NCBI GenBank assembly: GCA_963920705.1
Contig: OY987239.1
Span: 5,162,371-5,226,370, forward strand
Direction of reading: 5' to 3'
Origin: Odiellus spinosus
Lineage: Eukaryota; Arthropoda; Arachnida; Opiliones; Phalangiidae
Length of the DNA stretch: 64,000 nt
Part shown: in pieces, positions 47,863-58,900 of the stretch
Numbering within the stretch: the stretch's first letter is position 1
How the letters are laid out: every line of letters begins with the position of its first letter
Position numbers and translations under genes: made by a program
The notes under the pieces: model-generated
The model's input: only the letters and a program-made list of their open reading frames with translations
Told to the model about the DNA's origin: nothing
Databases searched by the model: none

Positions 47863-47935
47863 ACCCGGCTAGCTCAGTCGGTAGAGCACGAGACTCTTAA
47901 TCTCGGGGTCGTGGGTTCGAGCCCCACGTTGGGCG
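47863..47935 (+). tRNA. trnK: tRNA-Lys(CTT), copy 10
   Basis: Canonical except for A at position 1. T-run (GTTTTATGTTTTTT) follows. Confidence 0.65.
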
Positions 47936-47999
47936 TTTTATGTTTTTTCGTGGACAAATCTCAACATTTATCAACTCATATCCTTGACATCGAGCATGT

Positions 48000-48058
48000 G
48001 CCCGGCTAGCACGAGACTCTTAATCTCGGGGTCGTGGGTTCGAGCCCCTCGTTGGGCG
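48000..48058 (+). pseudogene. tRNA-Lys-type copy 11, D-arm deleted
   Basis: A 14-nt deletion removes TCAGTCGGTAGAGC, so the A box is lost. The rest matches. Confidence 0.8.
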
Positions 48059-48122
48059 TTTTATGTTATTTCGTGCACAATTCTCAACATTTCTCAACTC
48101 AGATCCTTACCATCGAAAATGT

Positions 48123-48195
48123 GACCGGCTAGCTCAGTCGGTAGAGCACGAGACTCTTATTCTCGGGGTCGTGGGTTCGAGCCCCACGTTGGGCG
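48123..48195 (+). tRNA. trnK: tRNA-Lys(CTT), copy 12
   Basis: Acceptor position 2 is A (mismatch), and loop position 38 is T (CTCTTAT). Followed by a T-run. Confidence 0.6.
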
Positions 48196-48259
48196 ATATT
48201 TTTTTTTTCGTGGACAAATCTCAACGTTTATCAACTCAGATCCTTCCCGTCCACAATGT

Positions 48260-48332
48260 GCCCGGCTAGCTCAGTCGGTAGAGCTCGAGGCTCTTAATCT
48301 CGGGGTCGTGGGTTCGAGCCCCACGTTGGGCG
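48260..48332 (+). tRNA. trnK: tRNA-Lys(CTT), copy 13, most canonical
   Basis: All stems pair (one G-T in the anticodon stem), and the D-, anticodon and T-loops are standard. The spacer after it (GATGTTTGTTATTTC) has no T4 close by. Confidence 0.75.
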
Positions 48333-48396
48333 ATGTTTGTTATTTCGTGGACAAATCTCAACGTTTATCAACTCAGATCTTTAACGTCGACATCGA

Positions 48397-48482
48397 GCCC
48401 GGCTAGGTCAGTCGGTAGAGCACGAGACTCTTAATCTCGGGGTCGAATCTCGGGGTCGTGGGTTCGAGCCCCTCGTTGGGCG
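48397..48482 (+). pseudogene. tRNA-Lys-type copy 14 with 13-bp internal duplication
   Basis: Same AATCTCGGGGTCG duplication as copy 7. D-stem (AGGTCA) and T-stem (CCCTC) changes. Confidence 0.6.
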
Positions 48483-48546
48483 ATGTTTGTTATTTCGTGC
48501 ACAAATCTCAACATTTCTCAACTCAGATCCTTGCCATCGAAAATGT

Positions 48547-48619
48547 GCCCAGCTAGCTCAGTCGGTAAAGCACGAGGCTCTTAATCTCGGGGTCGTGGGT
48601 TCGAGCCCCACGTTGTGCG
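48547..48619 (+). tRNA. trnK: tRNA-Lys(CTT), copy 15
   Basis: D-stem mismatch (TAAAGC) and acceptor mismatch (GTTGTGC). The spacer is truncated after it (TTAGTGGACAAATC). Confidence 0.5.
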
Positions 48620-48673
48620 ATTAGTGGACAAATCTCAACGTTTATCAACTGATATCCTTGCCATCGACATCGT

Positions 48674-48732
48674 GCCCGGCTAGCTCTCGGGGTCGAATCT
48701 CGGGGTCGTGGGTTCGAGCCCCACGTTGGGCG
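48674..48732 (+). pseudogene. tRNA-Lys-type copy 16, anticodon arm deleted
   Basis: A deletion joins TAGCTC to TCGGGGTCG of a copy that had the 13-bp duplication. No anticodon remains. Confidence 0.8.
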
Positions 48733-48796
48733 ATGTTTGTTATTTCGTGGACAAATCTCAACGTTTATCAACTCATATCCTTGCCATCGACATCGT

Positions 48797-48882
48797 GCCC
48801 GGCTAGCTCAGTCGGTAGAGCACGAGACTCTTAATTTCGGGGTCGAATCTCGGGGTCGTGGGTTCGAGCCCCACGTTGGGCG
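48797..48882 (+). pseudogene. tRNA-Lys-type copy 17 with 13-bp internal duplication
   Basis: Third carrier of the duplication (86 nt). The anticodon stem has one change (TTTCG). Confidence 0.6.
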
Positions 48883-48913
48883 ATTTATCGCGGTTAGCTT
48901 AACATCGCTAACG

Positions 48914-48933
48914 TACCCGGCTAGCTCAGTCTC
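48914..48933 (+). pseudogene. tRNA-Lys fragment ending the array
   Basis: ACCCGGCTAGCTCAGTC matches the tRNA 5' part, then similarity stops. This marks the array's right edge. Confidence 0.6.
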
Positions 48934-49947
48934 GTACCGGCATAGAGACTTTTAACATAGGGAGTGGAAACACGTGCCTTTGGCAAGGCAAAGCGAGATG
49001 TAGCTCCCCAAGCAACCTTTGCCAATGCTAATAATTGGCCTAGCCCACTTCCGGTCACATGACATCACCCGCATTAGAGGGAAGCTATACCGTAAAAAAT
49101 ATCACTGCATAAAAGTAGACGTACACTAATTCTGACTCGAGACACTCTAGCGGCCGCAGACTTGAATGGGTCATTGTATTCATTAGATTTTATAATGTTT
49201 TATAATAGATTTCAGTGACAGAATATTTTTAATCATTCCAAATGAGTGCTTTTTTTGGTCATAATAGGTAGTTTATTAAAAATATACATGATGTAAGTAA
49301 TTGAAATTTCCATTTTCATAGTAACTGCACGTAGTATTTGCAATTTTGCTTAATCATATTGAGTTTCTTTTCTTTTTTTCACGGTGAAGTTGCATTTCAC
49401 CTAGAAGTTTATATAAATTTTTAAAGTTAACTATAACATAAGAAATTAACCATCAGATATTTTTCAATCTATACTCTTAAAAGCAAGGCTGCAGTAAACG
49501 ATTTTTGGAGTCAAAAATCCACGCGACTCTTTTGAAGTCAACCCATCATTCATTTGGCCTTAGCACTTTAATTCAGCGCGCTCCCAATAGTGTCGGTGTG
49601 CCCTCAAGTAAGACTATGCCCCTGGACCCCTCCTTAAAGGACCAACTTCATTACCTCTATAAACTAGTAAAATGTCTCGACCATGTTATTTCCTTAATTT
49701 CAATTTAACCCCAGTTCATTTCAGTTTAAACCCCTTTAGCGGTCCTTTTTGTTTCAGGGAGGCTCGATTTTAGGGGCACAGTGGACATGGTTAGGCCTTT
49801 TAAGATGGCAACTCCATTATATTTATAAAAAACCATTTCGCCCTATCATAATGCACGAAACATAAGATCTATAATCTTATACGTTCTCGAACCGTAAAAG
49901 GTTTCTTGGTGATTAGACACGTATCTATGTACTAAATTTAAACTTAC
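48934..49947. other. no gene recognised
   Basis: A/T-rich single-copy-looking DNA. The final exon of the hydroxylase gene (C-terminal helix) should lie at or below this stretch on the minus strand, but I cannot identify it. Confidence 0.35.
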
Positions 49948-52900
49948 TTTGAATGTCTTTGACAAGCGTATCGACTTGCTTCTTTGTGTCCAAAATCTCC
50001 ACACTTTGGGTGTATGGATTGTAACGGACTGTAAATGATCTCGGAATTGATAGAGCGTATTCCCTGAAAATTACATTAACCTTTGTTAATTTGAAACAAT
50101 TGATCAAATTATAAAACCAGAAATACATAGTAAAAAAATGATAATAGAAGATATCCAAGGATAGTTAAATTGGGTTTATTGTGTATGAAGTAAATCTAGG
50201 AGCTAAAAATGGAACAGTAACAATTCGAGATTTTTCTCACAATTTTTAGACACGTTTTTAGTGTTGTTCTAACGTGGGTAAAGTTAGAATAAAAGTGAAT
50301 ATAAATTCTGGAAAATAGTTTGCTGTATCCATGTAGATAGGACGAGAAAGCGCCTGCCTTTCAGCATTTAAATTAATTTTCCCGCGCGTCGACTGAAAAC
50401 TGGAGCCGTTCAAGGCCATTACCTCAAGATAGAGACATTAATGTATCTATCTAGGAGTATATAGGGGTGAAGGCGAGTTCGACTGCCTGTTCTTAGGTCT
50501 CAAGTTTTGGGCAGGTTAGACACTCACGCCCATCTAGTTGCGATGATTACGCGCATCACGTGATCACGAATTCTTAACTCTAACCAATAGAAGAGTTGAC
50601 GACCTGTGCCAAAATAGTTGCGCGTAAATTTACCACCAGAACGAGGGGAAAGCTTGTATCTGGGTGACAGAAATTGGTAAGCGCGTTTCAATGGGAAAAT
50701 AGGCAGTCCAACTCTCCTTCACCCTTATATCCTCCTAGTATCTATCAACGGTCCAATGCTGTATCAATATCCAATTTATGTATTTCTCGCCTACGGTTAC
50801 TACAACTAGATGGCAGCAGTGCCTCACCAAATTAACGGAATAAGGCGTGACGTCATGGAAAAGTGGTAGCTAGCAACGTCAATCGTCAAGTAGAGTTGAC
50901 GAAGGCCATTAAACTTGTTTTTTGTTATATCTACTCGCTTATTTAACTATTTTAACCAGTACAGCAAATAATGATATAGTTACGGTTTCTTGAGAACGCC
51001 TCGGTGTCTCCGTTTCATCACTTAACGCGGCTCAAGTAATAATTCAAGTAAAACTAGGTGTGTTTTCGAAACTTTCAACTATTCATGAACTAGTGGCCAT
51101 GCTCCTAATTACTGTTATAACCCTACTACTATTTTGAGCAATGCGTTCCATTCTGTCCCCGCTTTTATATTTGGATAACTCTTGGACAAGAGCAAAGGTC
51201 GGACAGTAAAACTTTTTCACTCAACTATTTTGGTCAACATGTAGATGAATCGTGTGAATATAAGTTTGAATAGTTGAGCAAAGGCTTAGGAAGAAATTAT
51301 TCAGTTACGTTTAATCATGGACGTATAAAGAACTAACGTTCATGGATATTGCACTCGTACCTTCTGTAAGATATTTTCAGTAGATCGCGATTTCGGATAA
51401 TTTCGTCCTCTATAGATGGCGGAAGTGAGGCACTTTTTGGGAAATTTTGGCGAAACGAATTTCCTGTTTTAAAATTGTCGTCTGCACGTTCTGCAGTTTT
51501 CCAATTTCAGATGTGACGTAATGCCACATTTCCTGTCTAACGACAAACTTCGTTACTAGATGGCGCCAATGAACATCGCGAATTCTGTTAACACGTTTTT
51601 GTCGGAGTGCAAAATCCATGAACGTTAGTTCTTTATACATCCATGGTTGAATCATCTCTGAACAATTAAGGCTTAAATTGAGTTGAATATATGATATTTC
51701 AACTAAGGATTTCTGTTAATTAAAATTTAGAGTACCTCATTTTCTGTTGCGAGTCAGTGAAACTTTCAGCAACGAAGTAAATTGGTTGGTATTCGGTTAT
51801 TGGATATTTTTGATTTCCGGTTAATTGAGGTTCAAATGGGCGGATTTCCGGTTTTCCACTTAACGCGTACTGTTAACAATGATTTTAATTTATTAATAAT
51901 TAATAATTAATATATTACTATACATCTGTATAGTAAATAGGAGTTTGCATAAATTCGAACAAGTTGGGAAACCAAAATATAACCTCCCCGACCCCGACGT
52001 TAAGGTAATCTAACCTAACCTAACCCTACCTAAAATAAAAGATGAAAAGAGATGTAGAGTATTGGATGAGTAGAAGAAACAGCGAAATAGGCAAAATATT
52101 ATATCACATTGAACCTATATGCATTTCTTCAGTATACCAACACAACCCTAAATAATTCTCTACTTAAAACCAAACCTAACTAGAGAAAAAAAGGAAAATA
52201 AATAAGATATAACCACATAGATTTCAAGATAAATAATCCAGTCCATAATTCAGTATTAAAACAAAAAAATCAGAATTAAGACAACAGAAATTAGCAATCT
52301 TTGGTAATATGTAAAATAGCCCTTACACGAACAATTTAAGTAAAGCAAATTATCAAATAAACGCCAAATAAGTCAATTAATTAAAATTAAAAATATTAAT
52401 CTTACCACTACCAAATAGCGGGCAGAAAACACAGACATCAAGATAACATTAGCAAAATAAATTTTCAACACCGGTAATCCTGAGAACTAGATTCTACAAA
52501 ATCTTCTGGAATAATAAATTTATTTTAATCTAAAAAATATAAAATCTTAAAAAAAATATCTATACAAATAACATATTGATAAACCAATTAAAATTAGATG
52601 CGAAAAACATTTAATCTCGATATGAGATTAAATACACAAGGTCAAGGTTCTTCTTTTAAAACCATATCAGAATTTTGACGGTTGTAGAGTATTTGTAGAC
52701 CAAGTAACGTGAAAAGGCAAAATGTTATATCAAATTGAACCTATACATGGCTTCAGTATACAACACAAGTTGTGAAACAAACGTTATTTTACGTGACTAC
52801 ACACTAGCTAAAACATCACCGAAAATAAACGACAGTAGGCATTAATAACTCTTTTACGAAAACAAAAAATTACTACAGAGAAAAATGAGTCAGAAAAAAA

Positions 52901-55900
52901 AAAACCTTTTGATTTCCAAACTAATATTTCAGTCACAACTCAGTAATAAAAATTAGAGTTCAGGTCAATGAAAATATACCAAAAATGTCCAAACAAATAA
53001 TAAACGCATCAAATAAATGATTCAAATTCAAAATTACTTCCTTACCAATAAATTGTATTCAAACGAATGAAACTTAATTTAAAATTTCAACGAGTCAAAT
53101 CTCTAGAGAACAAACTTCGTCGAAGATTTCAAAAGAAATGAAACGATTTTACGTTCAATAAATTAAAATTTAGATAAGCAAGGTCAAGGTCCCTCAGTAA
53201 AATCATATCGGCGTTAAGAAAACTAGAGTATTTGTAGACCAAGTAACGTCATTAGGCAAAATATTTCATCAAAATCAAGTTATGACCTCGGTATCGTCAT
53301 ATAACCGTAAATAAACATATTCAATAAACAATTAACGAATAAGCTTTCCGCATAACACGCTAAACTACGAACTGTGACGTACAATTTCGCTTTTTGGTGC
53401 TACACGACCTACAGATACCTTATAAGCCAACGTCTAAAAACACGTTTTTTGGTGATAATGCTGTGAGTAAAGAATAGATGTTTCTCTTTTGGCCCTACCA
53501 TAAATTTTTTATATTTTTTTTTTCTGACAGGGCAGGCCTGAGTAAAAATATACCAAGTTGTGAAACAAACGTCATTTTACGTGACTCCACACTAGCTAAA
53601 ATGTTACCGGAAATACACGACAGTAGGCATTAAAAGCCTGGTTCTATTATACTTAATTGGGATTAACATTAAATTCATGTATGAAAAAGTGTGAAACTAA
53701 AACTAGCAGTCATCACGAGATCCAATCACGTGATTCTTTTCCTCACTCTGTCTACATTTCACTCTTGGGTCAACCATATCATACATGACTATTATAACAC
53801 GAGAAATTTCAATGTCAATCCGGTTTAAGAAAGTTCGTCAATTGTTAATTGTGGCATGACTAAAGCCGGATTCACACAGACCTATTTTCACGCTTTTCAC
53901 GGTCACGCGCGAGGGGCAATGGGCAAACCACTCTTGGAATCAGGTGTACAAACTAAATGGAATCACGCGAATCGATTCGGAATCAGGAGAATCGATACGG
54001 AATCACGCGAATCGATTCGGAATCACGCGAATCGATTCGGAATCAGGAGAATCGATACGGAATCACGCGAATCGATTCGGAATCACGCGAATCGATTCGG
54101 AATCACGAGAATCGATACGGAATCACGCGAATCGATACGGAATCACGCGAATCGATTCGGAATCACGCGAATCGATTCGGAATCACGAGAATCGATTCGG
54201 AATCACGCGAATCACGAATCAATTCGGAATCACGCGAATTGATTCGGAATCACGCGAATTGATTCGGAATCACTGACAATCAAATGAATCTGGAATCAGG
54301 TGTACAAAATTTTTCTAGAGTGGTTTGCACCTCGCTCGCACGTGCTAATGGTACTTCTATGAGTTCACGAGCGTGAAACGCGTAAAAACAGGTCTGTGTG
54401 TATCCGCGTTAACCTGGTTCGCTCTGCGCATGTACACAATTTCGCACGAAATTCATTTGCGAAACGCGCGAAAATTATAAAAAAATTAATTTGAAAATCC
54501 GTGCCAGTAATTAAAACCAAATACGCCACTGTTTGCAAGTTTGCCAGAAGATTACGATATTTCCCCATACATGAAGCTGATTCTCCCAAGAATATCAAAA
54601 AAAATCACATTGATATTTTCCATGCGTAAAGAGGTTTCCGACTTCAAATTTAGTCGTCTACACATACTCGCGTGCTGGCGAACTCGATTTTACAGGTGTC
54701 ACAAATACACTGGAAACCTACTCTACTTCTGTTCGAGGAGAGTTTTCACGACTATCATTTTTCTTAAGTGGTTTAACATTATGCATAAATCCGCCTCAGC
54801 TTCAAATCTTATACACCAATTCCCCTTGAACTGGTTAAAAATTTACCGAGTATAATCGAAGTTATTATTGTCTTATCTCTTATCTAAATTATGTTGTTTC
54901 AATCTTCCATACCCGTGTAAACGCACCTTTATTTAAGTTCTTCAATCCACCCCAAGTTTGCACCAGAGATAAGCCTATACTGCCCGTTATACCTTTGCTT
55001 TTTCGAGTAAATGATATATATGGAAAATAGCTTAGGCGCATGCTGCCAACTAAAACTGCCATTAATCGGTCAAATTTCTTTAAATTTTTGCATAAATTCT
55101 CAAATAACTTCTAAACTATCTCGAATTTTAAATTAATTTTTCGACTTTCTAATTAATTAGATTAAGATGAACCATTTTAATATTTTTAATTATAATATAA
55201 ATTAATATTGCGTTTCATTTCCCTAAACAATATCAAACAAAATCACCCCATGAGGCTAATTTGCATACGTTCCAAAAAGATACTATATAAACCTTTCGAA
55301 GGGCTAAATTAATCGAAGTAACCGTGCGTGATGGCCATGAAGTTAGGGGGAAACCCCCCCCCCCTTTCAATGTCTTGCTGATTCTTGATCTCTAGGCGCT
55401 TGGCGACGCAATTTACCCATTGGTTGGGCGATGTTTGGAGTCAGTGGAAGGTTGATGTGAACTGTACTAGTGGGGGACGCCTCGCTAGTATGGAACGCTG
55501 AGATCGGAAACTGGAGGTTGGACCTTGGTGCGGGGATGGTCGGAGGTGATTATGACAGTGGGAGACGTCCCATTGCTTGTAATCGCCTTCGGCTGTTCAG
55601 CATCGAGGTTCGACCGTAAAGTGGATGGTGGCATGCGAGGGAGACGTCCTGTTGTATGTCTTTGCACGACACTTGAAACTCAATGTGGCAGCCACGCTTA
55701 AAGGAGGTAATTCCCCGGAATTGAACGATAAGCTGGTATGATTACGTCTCTAGACTTTTGGCTCCACGAGCTAGGTCACGTGACTTCCGTTTACACAGGA
55801 TATCCGCTTACACACACAGACAGACACACAGACAGACACACAGACAGACACACAGACAGACACACAGACAGACAGACACACAGACACGACCAGTGTAACA

Positions 55901-58900
55901 CCTCCCCCTGAACTAAAGTTCAGTCGGGGAGGTAAAAATTGTTTTTTTACTGAAATACAATGTTAAACTTCGTGTCAACTCCTCTTGAAGAACTTTTTAA
56001 GCAAGTTATAGTTATACTAACTCGAAGTTCTCCAAAAGATGATAGTAGACCAGCCCCGTAAGCTTTTAATTGTCCATTTTGCTTACACAGTCCGAATTCC
56101 ACCGTGAACCAAAAACACTGGAAATAAGGTAAATTAGATAAAATCAAAGGCTTTCAGCGTTAACGACGTTTTTTTGTGGTTCGATTTAGCCACACCAAAA
56201 ATTTATCTCTATTTCATAAAAGTAAATAACGCCCCTTAGCTTATAACTATCAGCAAAGGTCCATCACTTAAAAGTAAAAAAAAAAAATCATCATCCCTCT
56301 CTGGCTCGAGTGATTTTGACTCCTCTATGATATTTTGAATCGGGAGAGGGGGGCGAAATTTGGGTTGGGCCCCGCTTGGCTGTGTTGTCTTCCCTCCAAA
56401 CTCCGGACAACTGCGCAAGGGGACAAATGCGCAATGGGACAAATGCGCAAGGGGACAAGTGCGCAAGGGGACAACCACGCAAGGGACAACTACGCAAGGG
56501 GGAAAACTACGCAAGGGGAAACTGCGCCAGGTGTGTAAAAAGGGAAAACTGAGCAAGGGGAAAACTGAGCAAGGGGAAAACTACGCAATTGGAAAACTAC
56601 GGAAGTGGAAAACTACGCCAGTGGAAAACTACGCAAGTGGAAAACTACGCAAGTGGAAAACTACGCAAGTGGAAAACTACGCAAGTGGAAAACTACACAA
56701 GTGGAAAACTACGCAAGTGGAAAACTACGCAAGTGGAAAACTACGCAAGTGGAAAACTACGCAAGTGGAAAACTACGCAAGTGGAAAACTACGATAGGGG
56801 AAAACTACGCAAGGGGAAAACTGAGCAAGGGAACAACTGCGCAAGGGAAAACTGAGCAAGTGGAAAACTACGCAAGGGGACAACTGAGCAAGGGGACAAC
56901 TGCTCAAGGGGACAAATGCGCAAGGGGACAAATGCGCAAGGGGAAAACTGAGAGAGGGGAAAACTGAGAAATTGGACAACTGCGCCAGGGGACAACTGCG
57001 CCAGGGACAACTGCGCCAGGGGACAATTGCGCCAGGGGACAACTGCGCCAGGGGACAACTGCGCCAGGGGACAACTGCGCCAGGTGGCAACTGCGCCAGG
57101 GGGCAACTGCGCTAGGGGACTACTGCGCTAGGGGAATACTGAGCTAGGGGACAACTGCGCCAGGGGACAACTGCGCCAGGGGACAACTGCGCCAGGGGAC
57201 AACTGCGCCAGGGGACAACTGCGCCAGGGGACAACTGCGCCAGGGGACAACTGCGCCAGGGGACAACTGCGCCAGGGGACATCTGCGCCAGAGGACAACT
57301 GCGCCAGGGGGCAACTGCGACAGGGGGCAACTGCGCCAGGGGGCAACTGCGCCAGGGGACAACTGCGCCAGGGGGCATCTGCGCCAGGGGACAACTGCGC
57401 CAGGGGACAACTGCGCCAGGGGACAATTGCGCCAGGGGACATCTGCGCCAGGGGACATCTGCGCCAGGGGACATCTGCGCCAGGGGACATCTGCGCCAGG
57501 GGACAACTGCGCCAGGGGACAACTGCGCCAGGGGACAACTGCGCCAGGGGACAACTGCGCAAGTGGAAACCTGCTTAAGTGGATCCTTTCCGGTTAAACG
57601 GTGTGATTTTTTGAATATAATTATACTTATAGATAAATTATAAAATGATAAAACGATAAAATTAACAGAAATGTTACGGTTGCTCGTAAATAATCGTAAT
57701 ATTAGTGAGTAATCCCTAGAATTCTTATATAATTTGTGACGTATTACGTACAGTCGCCAGTTTTTCAATGTACTCGTCGGGTGCACCTAAGGAATCCAAT
57801 CCGATCTCTTGGGCGAATCTGGCAAAACTAGGATCCGCAAATAAAGGAGCGTGGCCAAGAAGTTCGTGGCAAATATCACTTAAAAAATAAAGGTATGTTA
57901 GAACTCTTAATAATCACTGCATTGTAGTATTTAACTTACGGTTCTGGTGTGTAAAAAGGCTTAGTGTGATGACGTATGTACTGCGTAGAATGAAAAACTC
58001 TAAAAGCCAAACCGGCTAAGAAATCTCTGGAACTTAAAAGACCAGCTACTGGTCTGAGTGTAAATCCAGTACAGTCTAAAAGTAGTATATAAATTAAATT
58101 AAATGGAAACAATGAGCTAAATATGGAACAGTTTTTTTTAACTTGTATTTTGAAGTTCGCTTTTAAGTAAAACATGAAGATTATATTTGTACCTTTTAAA
58201 AAGTCTGATACATCTTGTAACTGTGGAATGTTGTTCGATCTGTAGCCACAGTTTTCAATCATCAATGGAAAAATATGATTATGTTCGTGACAAGCGTGTG
58301 TTGGGTAGAGTTTAACCAATTCACGAAAAACTTTCCCCCTGAGATATAGTGTGATCATTTCCAAATTAGTATTAAATTGGTTTCAACGAAGTTCTGTCGG
58401 TTGGCAGAATTTAGCTATTTGTGACCCAACTTTAACATAACAGTTTCAGGGAGAAACAGCTAGTGACATCAGAGGATAATGAAGCCAATGTTTTAATATG
58501 TTAAACTCTTATTTTTTATTTTAAGGGAGAATGCAGCCTAATAACAAATGACTTTTTATCGATTCCTTATCGTTTAAATAGGCCTAATCCCTCAATTAAA
58601 AGTTTACAAAACAAATATTAAACTAGAAATAAATTTAAAACGTACCCTGAAAATAGGCTTAGCGGGATTCATGGAGATCCTGAATTGCCTCCGTGTAAGG
58701 TCTAGCGACCAATGAGCGAAGGCCGTCGTTCTCTTCAGATCTCCAGGAGACTTACAATCGCGTTCGATTGATCGCTAGACCTTATACGCCTGGAAATTAG
58801 AATTAAATAAACTTACTGTTTGTAGAAAAATGCAATATCAGCGAAGAATTTTCTTCTTTCTCGGTAAACTTTATCCGTAAACCCCTTGGAAAATAAAACC

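Larger units (their letters stand above)
46619..48933 (+). repeat. tandem array of tRNA-Lys(CTT) units, 137-bp period
   Basis: Seventeen tRNA-Lys-type loci plus one fragment follow each other in the same orientation. Start-to-start distances are mostly 137 bp (135, 137, 150, 123 and 127 where small indels occur). Each unit is one tRNA plus a ~64-bp spacer of the type TCGTGGACAAATCTCAAC ... GATCCTTGACATCGACAATG. Homogeneous spacers show that whole units were duplicated, as in a satellite or rDNA-like array. Several spacers begin with a T-run that would stop RNA polymerase III. Confidence 0.93.

Noticed and set aside
46619-48933. CRISPR-like look of regularly spaced repeats
   Set aside because: The repeats are tRNA-Lys genes, the spacers are also nearly identical, and the genome is eukaryotic.
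56360-57786. Long frames over the 16-bp minisatellite, both strands
   Set aside because: Periodic low-complexity translation, open in several frames at once, inside an intron of a recognised gene.
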